From positions 2,443,246-2,503,245 of the forward strand of contig NC_088296.1 in the NCBI RefSeq assembly GCF_032854445.1: DNA of 60,000 bases, in the 5' to 3' direction. The notes under the pieces are model-generated. The model searched no databases and was not told the origin of the DNA. It worked only from the letters and a program-made list of their open reading frames with translations. A program made the position numbers and the translations under genes. This document shows positions 33,558 to 43,740 of this stretch, piece by piece. This stretch comes from Liolophura sinensis (taxonomy: Eukaryota > Mollusca > Polyplacophora > Chitonida > Chitonidae). Within the stretch, counting starts at the first letter, position 1, and every line of letters starts with the position of its first letter.

Positions 33558-33829
33558 TAATCTAAACTGCATCCTGACATTTCTACTGAGTTTGAACCGG
33601 AAGCTCTTTTATTAATATTCAACATACCCAAAACACCTTCATTGTTAGTGATTTGTCCATTGTTATGACAAGCAGTAAAAAGTCTAGCTGTATTTATTAA
33701 CATCCAGTTCCCTCGTAAACTTGAATAATCAAACCCTTTTAAAATACAAAATATAATTATGTGTGTGTATTTAAGTATATATCAGCCAGTGTGACCGATA
33801 ATTTGTTTGCAGCGACGCTAAACCTTGAG

Positions 33830-34190
33830 AAAGAAAAAGAGCAAGTGTTAGCATTGCTAACGGTTCGTACACTAGGATAAAACAAACAAGTGTAAGCAAA
33901 ACTAACGGTTCGTAAATTAGGAGAAAACAGATAACATCTGTTAGCAATGGCAACGGTTAATCCATTAGGACAAAATAATATCTTCATCATATTACATTAA
34001 ATAATGGACACATAAAAAAGTCAGTTCATGCATCAGGACAAAACAAATAACAAGTGTTATCAATGCTATTGGTTTATGCACTGGGAGAAAACAAACAAGT
34101 GTTAGCAATGCTAACGGTTTATGCATTGGGAGAAAACAAACAAGTGTTAGCAATGCTAACGGTTTATGCATTAGGCACTCAATAATTGCA
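33830..34190. repeat. Minisatellite with palindromic core
   Basis: About six units of roughly 46-58 bp, each with GTGTTAGCAATGCTAACGG (near-perfect palindrome GTTAGCA-N-TGCTAAC) and GGAGAAAACAAACAAG. Confidence 0.85.
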
Positions 34191-34436
34191 GAGCAACTGT
34201 TACATGGTTCTAAACAGGAGCCGCGCAATACACTGAGTGTTTCTGATCAGGTATGATCAAAACCTTGTTGTCTATGCACGTAAATACATGTATCTGCCTG
34301 GGTGGGGGTTAGAGTCTGCGAATAGAATTGCCTTTAACATGTTCTGGTTGATCATTCCAGAAAGTGTGGACTAATTTTTAACAAAATGCTCTCTGAGATT
34401 TTATTGACTGCTGCTGTTGTTGTTGTCCGCAGGGAA
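34191..34436. other. 5' flank and acceptor of copy 4
   Basis: Ends in the pyrimidine-rich TGTTGTTGTTGTCCGCAG acceptor (AG at 34431-34432). No promoter recognised. Confidence 0.45.
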
Positions 34437-35207
34437 ATGGGTTTAGCTGTCCTTCGTCCTTCCGAAATCCGCTACACCCAAGATTCTATCCTGAATCGAT
34501 TCCGATCTTCAGATTCTGAAAGAGGTAAGCTCTTGGGTGAAGTTCTGAGTGATTTATGTGACGGAATCTTACGTGTGAGTGACATACCGCCGATAAAGGT
34601 GTTTCTTTACAAGGGATATTACTGGAGTGCCGATAATCGTCGGCTGTGGGTATTCAAGGAGTTAGAAAACCTAGGGAAGTGTGATTGGTTACCCGTAAAA
34701 TGTATCGAATTCAAATGCGTTCGTAAGACAAAGTTTACAACAAAGAATAATGGCCAGGCAATAAAGGTCAGAGATGATCCGTACGGAATTAGCTTTGTCT
34801 TAGAATGTGCCCGAGGAACTCCCGTGGATCGATCGTTCAGGGATATACTGACACGGAACTATTGTAGGGAGGGCGCTCGGTTAAGACGAACGGATCATGG
34901 TGGATTCCCGATGGCACAGGGCGCAGTCCAATTCCAGAGAAATATGTATATCAAGCAGGTGAATCGAATAATACATCACTACATCGTTGTTCCGGAAGCC
35001 GACTACGATGAAGATGACGAATACCAGGAGAGCGATGACGACGATAGTGGGCCACAGGCTGGCTGGCAGCGAATCTGGAGTGTGACCTGGAGTGTGGCCA
35101 AATGGATCAGCACGTCAGCTATGTGGCTTCTGTTGCTTCTTCTGGTTATAAGTATGCTAATTTTGTTGCTAATAACAATGGTGCCCATTGAAAAGCATCG
35201 ACAATGA
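34437..35207 (+). CDS. ParB/sulfiredoxin-like tail-anchored protein, copy 4
   Basis: 256 residues, the most complete member. The start is the ATG four bases after the acceptor AG, the same layout as copy 3; an upstream in-frame ATG at 34386 would lie in the intron tract. Residues 6-22 (LRPSEIRYTQDSI) and 49-73 (D-I-P-P-I-K-V-F to WSADNRRLWVF) make the ParB/Srx-like core, followed by L-P-V-K and K-F-T-T-K-N-N-G-Q. An acidic run with about fifteen Asp/Glu (residues 187-203) precedes W-rich sequence, and residues 229-249 are almost all Leu/Ile/Val/Met. A short basic end I-E-K-H-R-Q follows. This predicts a tail-anchored membrane protein with its domain in the cytosol. Activity unknown. Confidence 0.85.
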   Translation: MGLAVLRPSEIRYTQDSILNRFRSSDSERGKLLGEVLSDLCDGILRVSDIPPIKVFLYKGYYWSADNRRLWVFKELENLGKCDWLPVKCIEFKCVRKTKFTTKNNGQAIKVRDDPYGISFVLECARGTPVDRSFRDILTRNYCREGARLRRTDHGGFPMAQGAVQFQRNMYIKQVNRIIHHYIVVPEADYDEDDEYQESDDDDSGPQAGWQRIWSVTWSVAKWISTSAMWLLLLLLVISMLILLLITMVPIEKHRQ

Positions 35208-35659
35208 CATTAACCGACAACACAGTACAGCATTAATAAGGTGGAAGCAATTGTGTACCGTATCCATGAATGTATGTCTACGTCAGACTTTTGAAAATAT
35301 TGCTTGTATATTGTTTAGTTAAATTGCTCTTGGCATTTTAAAAATCTCAGAAAACATAGACGCTCATGGCGTTACCGAGTATTAAGGATGATATTGATCC
35401 TTCTATAAAGTATAAACAGCACAGATGGATAAAGTAACTGTTTTGTTTTGTTTTTATAATATCTTGTACATATAGCTTAACTTAGTATAATGAATTATAT
35501 TAAATTACCTTCTTGTCTCTTTTATTTATATCTTTGTCTATTTGTAGAGTTGATATATTCAATCAAGTTATGGCATCTGACACTATTGTTTAAATTGCTC
35601 AGTATGACGCTTAATTATTGCGCAAGGGAAACAGCTTGGTCGGCTGGCAGCTGTAGACA
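35208..35659. other. 3' flank of copy 4
   Basis: AT-rich, nothing recognised apart from short T-rich runs. Confidence 0.45.
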
Positions 35660-35668
35660 GGCCTATTC

Positions 35669-35897
35669 ATGTGTGAACCACCTACGGAGTACACCTGGCA
35701 CTCGCATCTAGTAGGACCGGTTCTGGTTACACGAGAGGAACTACCTGTAGTTGTCAACCAGCTTAACCTAGACCACCTGGACTGCAATGCATTGTTGGAC
35801 AGTAGATATAAACCCGAAGTCGAAACAGTACGTCAGATTAAAACTGACTGCTACGAAGAAATATATCTCGCTGATCCAACAATTCTGTGTTGTCCAG
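35669..35897 (+). CDS. Candidate exon, unknown protein
   Basis: Open for 76 codons, beginning MCEPPTEYTWHSHLVGP and containing LPVVVNQLNLDHLDC and Y-L-A-D-P-T-I-L-C-C-P. It ends at CCAG|GTAAGC, a good splice donor. Residue composition (several Cys, Asp, Leu) looks protein-like. Whether the ATG at 35669 is the start or an acceptor CAG at about 35659 opens the exon is not clear. If read through the donor, C-P-G-K-Q-F and later Cys superficially mimic a chitin-binding module, which I consider coincidence. No partner exon was identified downstream, but a 63-bp near copy of its 3' end occurs at 36101. Confidence 0.4.
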
Positions 35898-36100
35898 GTA
35901 AGCAATTTATCTTGAATATGATGCTACACGTATGTACTGCCGCAATGTGTTTTTTATATGCTTGAAGACTGGAAATTAATAATAATTGGTTTCACTTGAC
36001 TTTATGTATGTATTAGTACAACTGTACGTAACCTTGTTTTTGATATGCTATTGCTCTGTGGTGTGATGTATAGCTGTATAGAATTTTGAATTGTAAAAAG

Positions 36101-36163
36101 AGATTAAAACTGACTGCTATAAAGAAATATATCTCGCTGATCCAACAATTCTGTGTTGTCCAG
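36101..36163 (+). repeat. Partial duplicate of the 35.8-kb exon end
   Basis: 63 bp matching 35835-35897 with two differences. It stops exactly at CCAG, the exon boundary; the GTAAGC donor is replaced by TTTTTC. Confidence 0.9.
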
Positions 36164-36224
36164 TTTTTCAGAAGGATAGTAACAAGAATTGAGTTATAGA
36201 AGGGTAAGGAGTTGAAACCTTTTC

Positions 36225-37090
36225 TATACGAGTAACACTCCTGCAGGGGAAAAGACAAGGTAACACAGGCGTTCCTGACGTTTCTGTGTACCATACCTTC
36301 ACGGAGAAAGGCAACGTAACACAGGCGTTCCTGACATTACTGGGTAACACACCTTCAGGGAAAAAGGCAACGTAACACAGGCGTTCTTAACGTTACTGGG
36401 TAACACACCTTCAGGGAAAAAGACAACGTAACATAGGCGTTCTTAACGTTACTGGGCAACACACTTTCATGGAAAAAGACAACGTAACACAGGCGTTCCT
36501 GACATTACTGGGTAATACACCTACAGGGAAAAAGACAAGGTAGCAAAGGCGTTCTTAACGTTACTGGGTAACACACCTTCAGGGAAAAAGACAAGTTAGC
36601 AAAGGCGTTCTTAAAGTTACTGGGTAACACACCTTCAGGGAAAAAGACAAGGTAGCAAAGGCGTTCCTAACGTTTCTGGGTATAACACCTTTACGGAAAA
36701 AGGCAACGTAACACAGGCGTTCCTGACATTACTGGGTAACACACCTTCAGGGAAAAAGACAACGTAACACAGGCGTTCCTGACATTACTGGGTAACACAC
36801 CGTCAGGGAAAAAGACAACGTAACACACGCGTTCCTGACATTACTGGACAACACACCTTCATGGAAAAAGACGTAACACATGCGCTCTTAACATTACTGG
36901 GTAACTCACCTTCAGGGAAAAAGACCAGGTAGCAAAGGCGTTCCTAACGTTACTGGGTAACACATATTCACGGAAAAAGGCAACGTAACACATAAGCTCA
37001 TGGTGTCGCAGAGTGACAAACTTTTACGAAAAAAGACAGTATAAAACAAATGTTCGTGATGTTACTGAACAACACACCTTCAGGGAAAAC
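36225..37090. repeat. 56-bp minisatellite
   Basis: About fifteen copies of a 56-bp unit (AACGTAACACAGGCGTTCCT, GACATTACTGGGTAACACAC, CTTCAGGGAAAAAGAC). Sub-types with CAAGGTAGCAAAGG alternate with the common type. Confidence 0.95.
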
Positions 37091-37574
37091 CGCCGACCTT
37101 CATGACATCACTGTGTAACACTCGGATCACTGTACATGGGAACTAGACTGTACTTACCAAAACATCGAGATATAGTAGTGTTTTCTATTCTTTTCAAATG
37201 TGATGAGCAATGATAATAAGACCTTGGACGACATTGTTGTTGTTGTTACTCTTGTTGGAGACTGACATAGATTCTGTTGCAATTATAGGTAATGACAACT
37301 TATCGGCCATTTGCTCTTGTTTTATAACGGTGAGTACATACATGTATGCGCACATATCATCTGATCACGTGGTAGAATCGCCTGCCGAAATACAACGCCA
37401 TTTATTACACCTTATTGAGTCATTTTGGGTTTCAAGCAAACTAAAATCACACCCACAACACGAGACAACAGCCAAAGATCTTGTGCCAATATCCAACGAT
37501 TACGGGTGTTTATTCTACGACAGTTACCGCTAATTTGTGCCCTCTCTGGCGTGTGCTAAGCTATCGATTTGCAT
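37091..37574. other. Spacer
   Basis: A frame at 37210-37533 opens with a Leu-rich stretch but has no splice or family support. Otherwise nothing seen. Confidence 0.4.
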
Positions 37575-37715
37575 TTGATTTGTTTAATTTAATTGGTGCT
37601 TTACGCCGTATTCAAGAATATTACACCTATACTGCGGCGGCCAGCACAATGATGGGAGGAAACTGAGGGAAACGCATGATCATCGGCAGGTTGCTGACAG
37701 ACCTTCCCATATAGG
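37575..37715 (-). mobile_element. SINE family A, 3' half
   Basis: Minus-strand core and end (TTACGCCGTATTCAAGAATA, GGCGGCCAGCACAATGATGG, CAGGTTGCTGACAGACCTTC); head absent. Confidence 0.8.
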
Positions 37716-37984
37716 GATTATCGACGTACAAATTCAGCGATTCAGAGTACCGACTGAGCATATACACTGTTGTTGTTCTGTTGTTTCTTTATTTTTATTT
37801 TCTGGTGTGTTTTTTATTTTTTTTTTGCTTTTTGGTTTTTTTTTCGCTTTTTTTCGGTAACAATAGAGTGTATGCATGAGGGTGGAATATACTTGCGCAT
37901 ACATTATCTGTATATTGAATATGTAGCATGTTCATAACTAAGGTATATTACAGAAAAGCACTCACTGAACCTTATGATTCACAT
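37716..37984. other. T-rich spacer
   Basis: Long T runs at about 37790-37855; nothing else. Confidence 0.5.
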
Positions 37985-39275
37985 GTGTTCCTGTTTAGCT
38001 CACAAGGATGACAAACACTCACAAAATACCATGCTGTGTGGTGGCGCTGAGCAATCTGCAATGATGACAAACACTCATCAAACACGATGTTTTGTGGGCG
38101 TCGCTGCAGAGCGTGAGGAGATGACAACTACCCATTATACAACATGCTTTGCAGGAGTCGCTGTAGATCGTGTGGTGATGACCACTACTTATAAAACAAC
38201 CATCCTTGCAGGCGTCGCTGCAGACCGGTGGTGATGACAACTACCCATTATACAACCCGCTTTGCAGGCGTCGCTATAGATCGTGTGGTGATGACCACTA
38301 CCCATAAAACAACCATCTTTGCAGGCGTCGCTGTAGATCGGTGGTGATGAAAACTACCCATTATACAACCTGCTTTGCAGATGTCGCTGTAGATCGCGTG
38401 GTGATGACAGCTATCCATAAAACAACCTGCTTTGCAGGCGTCGCTGTAGATCGTGTGGTGATGACCACTACCCATGAAACAACATACTTTGCAGGTGTCG
38501 CTGTAGAATGATGGATTATGACACAACACCACACAGGCAACTTTTTAGCCATGTCGTGGGGACGTCACTTTAGAGCGTGCTCTAGAGTGTGCAAGGATAA
38601 CAATCACTCAGAAACACCGTACTGTGTACGCGTCGCTGTAAAGCGTGCAGGAATGACTTGCTAAAAAAAAATCACCATACTTTGTACGCTTCGCTGTGGT
38701 GCGTGCAGTGATAGCAATTACTTATATATACCATACTTTGTACGCGTCGCTGTAGAGCATGCAGGGATGGCAATCACTAAAAAAAACCAAACTATGTAGT
38801 GCCGCTGTAGAGCGTCCGTTGATAGCAATTACTCATAAAACGTGTAGAGCGCGCTCGGTTGAATATCACTCAAAAACACCATACCTTGCAAGTGTCGCTG
38901 TAGAGCGTGTAGCGATAGCAATTACTAATCAACGCTCTACTTTAGTGCAAGTGTCGTTGTAGAGCGAGTAGCGATAGCAATTACTAATCAACGCTCTACT
39001 TTAGAGCGTGCAGGGATGACAATTCCTCAAAAACACCGTACTGTGTACGCGTCGCTGTAGAGCGTGCAGAAATGAAAATGACTCAAAAACATCATATTAT
39101 GTAGGCGTCGCTGTAGAGCGTGCAGTGATGACAATTACTCAAAAACACCGTACTGTGCACGCGTCGCTGTAGAGCGTGCAGAAATGAAAATGATTCAAAA
39201 ACATCATATTATGTAAGCGTCCCTGTAGAGCGTGCAGTGATGACAATTACTCAAAAACACCGTACTTTGTATCCC
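37985..39275. repeat. 57-bp minisatellite, two subfamilies
   Basis: The first part (to about 38545) has 57-bp units with GCAGGCGTCGCTGTAGATCG and TGTGGTGATGACCACTACCC. The second part has related units of about 56 bp with GTACGCGTCGCTGTAGAGCG and GATGACAATTACTCAAAAAC. GTCGCTGTAGA is common to both. The 57-bp unit keeps 19-codon frames open on both strands; not genes. Confidence 0.93.
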
Positions 39276-40700
39276 TCGTTTAGGATGCTGACCTAAAGCA
39301 GGACCACGTGTGTATCACGGATAGAGTTCTTTAATGATGACGCTGTACCTAAGCCCGACCATGTGTGTATCACGGAGTCCCTTATTGATCCGGTTAGCCC
39401 TAAAAACAGACGCCTGTTTATCACAGATAGAGGGCCTGTGATAAGGCTAGCCCCGAGCATCACACCGTGTGTAGCGCGGATAACCCTTCCTGCTGATGAG
39501 GCTAGACCTGAACTATTGTAAATGTCTGTCAGGGATACAGGCCCTGAGATGAGGCTACACATGTCCAAGAGCACGTGTGTATCAAGGGTAGAGCCTTCAG
39601 GACGATGTTAGAGGTGGACAAGACCAAGTGTGTATCACGGATAAGCCCCCTTACCCATGAGACTAGACCTGAGCAAGACCACTTGTGAGGCAGAGGTACA
39701 GACCCTAAGTGATCAGACTAGACCTGAACAAGATCACGCGTGTGGCACGGATAGAGGCCTTTAGTGATCACGTTGGACCTGGGCAAGACGACGTGTGTGA
39801 CACAAGCAGAGGCCGTGAATTATCAGACTAAACCTGAACAAACACACGTGTGTGGCACGGATAGAGGCCCTTAGTGATCAAGCTCGACCTGAACAAGACC
39901 ACGTGTGTGGCACAGATAGAGGTCCTTAGTGATCAGACCAGACCTGAACAAACACACGTGTGTGGCACGGACAGAGGCCCTTAGTGATCAGGCTTGACCT
40001 GAACAAGACCACGTGTGTGGCACAGATAGAGGTCCTTAGTGATCAGGCTCGACCTGAACAAACACACGTGTGTGGCACGGACAGAGGCCCTTAGTCATCA
40101 GGCTGGACCTGGACAATACCACGCGTGTGGCACGGATGGCGCTTAGTTATCAGGACTAGACCTGAACAAGACCACGCTTGTAGCACTGATGGCGCCCCTT
40201 AGTGATCAGGCTAGATCTGAACAAGACCACGTGTGTGGCACAGATAGAAATCCTTAGAGATCAGACTAGACCAGGATAAAACCGCTCGTGTGGCTCGAAT
40301 AAAGACCCTTAGTGACAAGGCTAAACCTGAACGAGCCATTATGAGAATTAGAGATGGAGGCTCTTGGTGATTAGACTTGGCCTGAACAAGACCACGTGTG
40401 TGGCATGGATAGAAGCCCTTAGAGATCAGACTAGACCTGAACAAGACCACGTGTGTGGCACAGATAGGGGCCCTTAGTAATCACACTTGACCTGAACAAG
40501 ACCACGTGAGTCGCACAGACACAGGCCCTTAGTGATCAGGGAAGACCTGAATAAAATCACGCGTGTTGGACGGATAGAAGCCCCTTAATAAACAGGCTAG
40601 ACCTGAACAAGACCACGTGTGTGGCACGGATAGAGGTCCTTAGTGATCAAACTTGACCTGAACAAGACCACGCATGTAGCACGGATGGAAGCCCTTACAC
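39276..40700. repeat. 55-bp minisatellite carrying CACGTG
   Basis: About 25 units of roughly 55 bp (GACCTGAACAAGACCACGTG, TGTGGCACGGATAGAGGCCC, TTAGTGATCAG). Most contain the palindromic E-box CACGTG or a one-base variant. The left edge (39276-39650) is diverged. Confidence 0.93.
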
Positions 40701-42165
40701 AACAAACAATTTATAACCGGGGCCGTCCTGTCACAGTTCCAACAACCCGATTACGACGACCGATTGCGTCTCGGCAACGGCGTGCTCAGCGGGTTTGAAA
40801 TGGGCCAGTAAAGTTATGCCACAATCCAGCCGCCATCGATCTGAATGAGCCCAGCACAGGCCCAATAGGGATATATGGCAATGGCCCAGTTACGAAAAAC
40901 AAGTATTGGTTCAATCTAGCTCCAGCAATGGGTAATTTGTGGGCTGATTATGGCGCCTGTAGATGCCCGCTTCACAGCCATTTCTGTGGCGTTTTGTTGA
41001 TTACTTACCCAGCCGGTACCAGTATTTCACCGGTAGCCCAGTCTAATTACACCATACTTACATTATCTTTATATGTCGCTTTATATGTCAGACAATATTT
41101 GCACAAACCATTTATTTCCGACGTGGAATACTTCAGAACCGTGTGCGGTCGCATTTACTCACCAGTACGTTCCACTCATTCTAGGTAGATGAACATTCTG
41201 TCTGCTACTAAAATTCATTACATTTAGTCCAGCCAAATTATAGTTCCACAATAAATAAGTTTAGGTATAAAGTGGATTTTTCTGAGAAAGCATGAACACA
41301 ACGAATGATTAAACAACTGAGCAACAGGTGTGTTTCTTCCAAGAATAAGTACAGCGTCAAGGTATCAGGTCTATTCCGTGTGACAGTTTCTCTCATGATT
41401 TTAGCCTCAACTTTGTATATTAGAAGGCAATGGCAAAAGGCCACTGTTTAATAATTGTTAATTTGATGTGAAGCTATTATGAAAATAAATGCTACAACAG
41501 ATATTTATATCTTCTAATCCATTTATAGACCAATCACTGATAAAAAAATACAACTAATGAACAGTGACCTCGTTTGACCGCTCCCAAAAATAATAATGTT
41601 GACCCAATCTAAGACATATAAATAAAATATTCACAAACTGTATGTTAAAAAACATTTTTTCCCTAAAATCAATACAACACAGACAACACTCAATCAAGTA
41701 AATTTACTCATTAATTTGTGTATCCCGGGCCCGGTTCCACAAAGGACACTTACGGTTACTATAGACGTAAGTCCAAATTTTAAAAGAGTTTCAACCATCT
41801 ATTTTGGTATAAAATACAAAAGGACAATAGAAATCCACAGTGAATGTAATTTAATGGACACTAGTACAATCGACATATAACATATTTATGAAGGTTGAGA
41901 AACCCTTATAGAAATATGAAACCTCTGCTTGAAAAAACAACTGGTTGTCTTTCAGCCTCCAACTTAAGTCTACATGTGCTTTTGGTAGCCAACTCCAGAC
42001 AAGGTAAAATATATACTGGTTTACACAAAACCTAAACAGAAGACTGGTTTGTCCAATAAGTGGCAAGACACTTTTTTGTTTAGGATTGTCAACCAATCAT
42101 ACATCTCTATATTCACATCCAACTTTAAAAGAAACAAATCTAAATCAGTCATGTCATGTAATGTT
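40701..42165. other. Gene-poor stretch
   Basis: No supported coding region. GGGCCCGGTTCCACAAAGGA at about 41729 is the left end of the same MITE type as 4576, with no clear right end. The rest is AT-rich. Confidence 0.45.
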
Positions 42166-42320
42166 TTATCTCCATTCTTTTATTAATTCACTCGATCTGT
42201 GACTGCCTGTTCGCGTTTTGCGGCCCCCATTCCTGTCTGATGCATTTCTCAACCATAGCATGATCGCTTTCTGCACAGCGGCATCGGTCTCTTCTAAACA
42301 AAGGTTACGCAGTACTGCTT
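42166..42320 (-). CDS. DUF4806-like protein, terminal exon
   Basis: Acceptor TTTTCTATTTTTCCTGTCAC-AG, then a split codon and 50 residues starting AVLRNLCLEETDAAVQKAI and M-L-W-L-R-N-A-S-D-R-N-G-G-R, with stop TAA at 42166-42168. The W-L-R-N-A-S-D-R end and the spacing fit the C-terminal helix of DUF4806 (Pfam PF16064, function unknown), as I remember it. It completes the domain begun in the exon at 42575-43190. The expected splice phase does not match: the consensus donor upstream leaves two bases, this exon needs one. That could mean a small lesion or an unseen micro-exon. Confidence 0.6.
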
Positions 42321-42574
42321 CTGTGACAGGAAAAATAGAAAAGTTTTAGCGACATATTTTGCGACATATGTATTAAAATTCAACTACAGGAACCCACTAG
42401 AGTGGCCCTGTGAAACACAACTTCACCCTTCGGGTTCTAGCAGTTGTATACCATGCAGATGCTTGAGTATTACCTTATCATTATGCGACACTGTTTTTGT
42501 CTTAAAGTGTAATGTGCATGCTGCAAAAGTATTAAACTAAATAAAACAAAAGGATGAGTGCAAAATACACTTAC

Positions 42575-43190
42575 GTGTCACAACGCCACAGGGAATGGAA
42601 GGCCTTCTTTGTTTCCTCAGATTGCCCCTTCCAGCCTGATTTACCCGGCCTTCCAGCCTGATTTACCCGGCCTTTCAGCCTGATTTACCCGGCCTTCCAG
42701 CCTGATTTACCCGGCCTTCCAGCCTGATTTACCCGGTCCTCCAGCCTGATTTACCCGGCCTTCCAGCCTGATTTACCTGGTCTTCCAGCCTGATTTACCC
42801 GGCCTTCCAGCCTGATTTACCCGGCCTTCCAGCCTGATATACCCGGCCTTCCAGCCTGATTTACCCGGTCTTCCAGCCAGATTTACCCGGTCTTCCAGCC
42901 TGATTTACCCGGCCTTCCAGCCTGATTTATCCGGTCTTCCAGCCTGATTTACCTGGTCTTCCAGCCTGATTTACCTGGTCTTCCAGCCTGATTTACCCGG
43001 CCTTCCAGCCTGATTTACCCGGTCTTCCAGCCTGATTTACCCGGTCTTCCAGCCTGATTTACCCGGTCTTCCAGCCTGATTTACCCTCCCGACATAGCTG
43101 AAGTGCGAGTTGGTGACTCAGAACTTTATTCATTAGTCGGCTGACAGTTTCCTTCAAAGCACTGCCTCCTACGAGAGCCAACTTACTGAT
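42575..43190 (-). pseudogene. DUF4806-like exon split by a minisatellite
   Basis: Acceptor TATATTTATATTTACAG, then the frame ISKLALVGGSALKETV, SRLMNKVLSHQLALQ, LCREGKSGWK. There a 22-bp tandem array starts and brings in TAA. After the array the same frame resumes as G-Q-S-E-E-T-K-K-A-F-H-S-L-W-R-C-D-T and ends at ACAC|GTAAGT. Joined across the array, the two halves fit the L-V-G-G ... K-K-A-F ... pattern of DUF4806. The array unit is the codons for G-K-S-G-W-K plus a few bases, so it grew from this exon. Read straight through, the protein is truncated; splicing out the array could rescue it (see findings). Called pseudogene because the uninterrupted frame is broken. Confidence 0.65.
42636..43084. 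repeat. 22-bp minisatellite inside DUF4806 exon, 21 copies
   Basis: On the minus strand the unit is GGTAAATCAGGCTGGAAGRC plus two bases. First and last copies are exactly 440 bp (20 periods) apart. Variation is low, mostly C/T at one position. Each unit holds a donor-like GGTAAAT and an acceptor-like ATCAG. Confidence 0.95.
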
Positions 43191-43249
43191 CTGTAAATAT
43201 AAATATAATATAAACAAAACTTGGGAATGTAGTTGTTAAAGTCTTGGGA

Positions 43250-43395
43250 AAATCTGCAATCTCGGCAAAGTTCAGTCAGACTGCAAAAGTTCAGTCAGAC
43301 TGCAAAAGTTCACCCAAACTGCAAAACTTCAGCCATACTGTAAAAGTTCAGCCATACTGCAAAAGTTCAGCCATACTGCAAAACTCCAGCCTGAG
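43250..43395. repeat. 19-bp minisatellite
   Basis: About seven copies of CTGCAAAAGTTCAGYCAKA, diverged at both ends. Confidence 0.85.
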
Positions 43396-43602
43396 ATTAT
43401 TGCCCAACGCCCAGAGACTCTCTAGTCCATGATTATTTGTTCTGGGCAGACTGATGTTTCATAAATGCTTTTCCTTTTTCAGTAGGGCGGGCCATATTAA
43501 TATACAGTAAACAGACGACAATGACATTGATTTGTTGAGTATACTACACACATGGTGAACAAAAATAATGGTGTTGCGTTAAAACAGTGTATTCATGGTC
43601 AC

Positions 43603-43642
43603 CTCTTCAGCTTTTGATGTGGACCGGTCTTGTACATCAGAT
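43603..43642 (-). CDS. Candidate small internal exon
   Basis: 40 bp between TTTTATGTACCCCAG and GAG|GTGACC, reading S-D-V-Q-D-R-S-T-S-K-A-E-E. It ends in phase 0, as the DUF4806-like exon downstream would require. The donor is only fair and the exon is short, so this is tentative. Confidence 0.3.
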
Positions 43643-43669
43643 CTGGGGTACATAAAACAAAATAGATTT

Positions 43670-43740
43670 GTTTAGTTATTTGATTGGGTTTATCGCCGTC
43701 GCAAGATTATTTCACTTATATGGCAGCTTGTCAGTTTTAT
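43670..43740 (-). mobile_element. SINE family A, 3' end relic
   Basis: TTATTTGATTGGGTTTATCG and TTATTTCACTTATATGGCAG are the SINE tail and core on the minus strand. Confidence 0.6.

Noticed and set aside
35898-35965. Chitin-binding-like cysteine pattern if the 35.7-kb frame is read on
   Set aside because: It requires ignoring a good GTAAGC donor, and the cysteine spacing upstream does not fit the domain.
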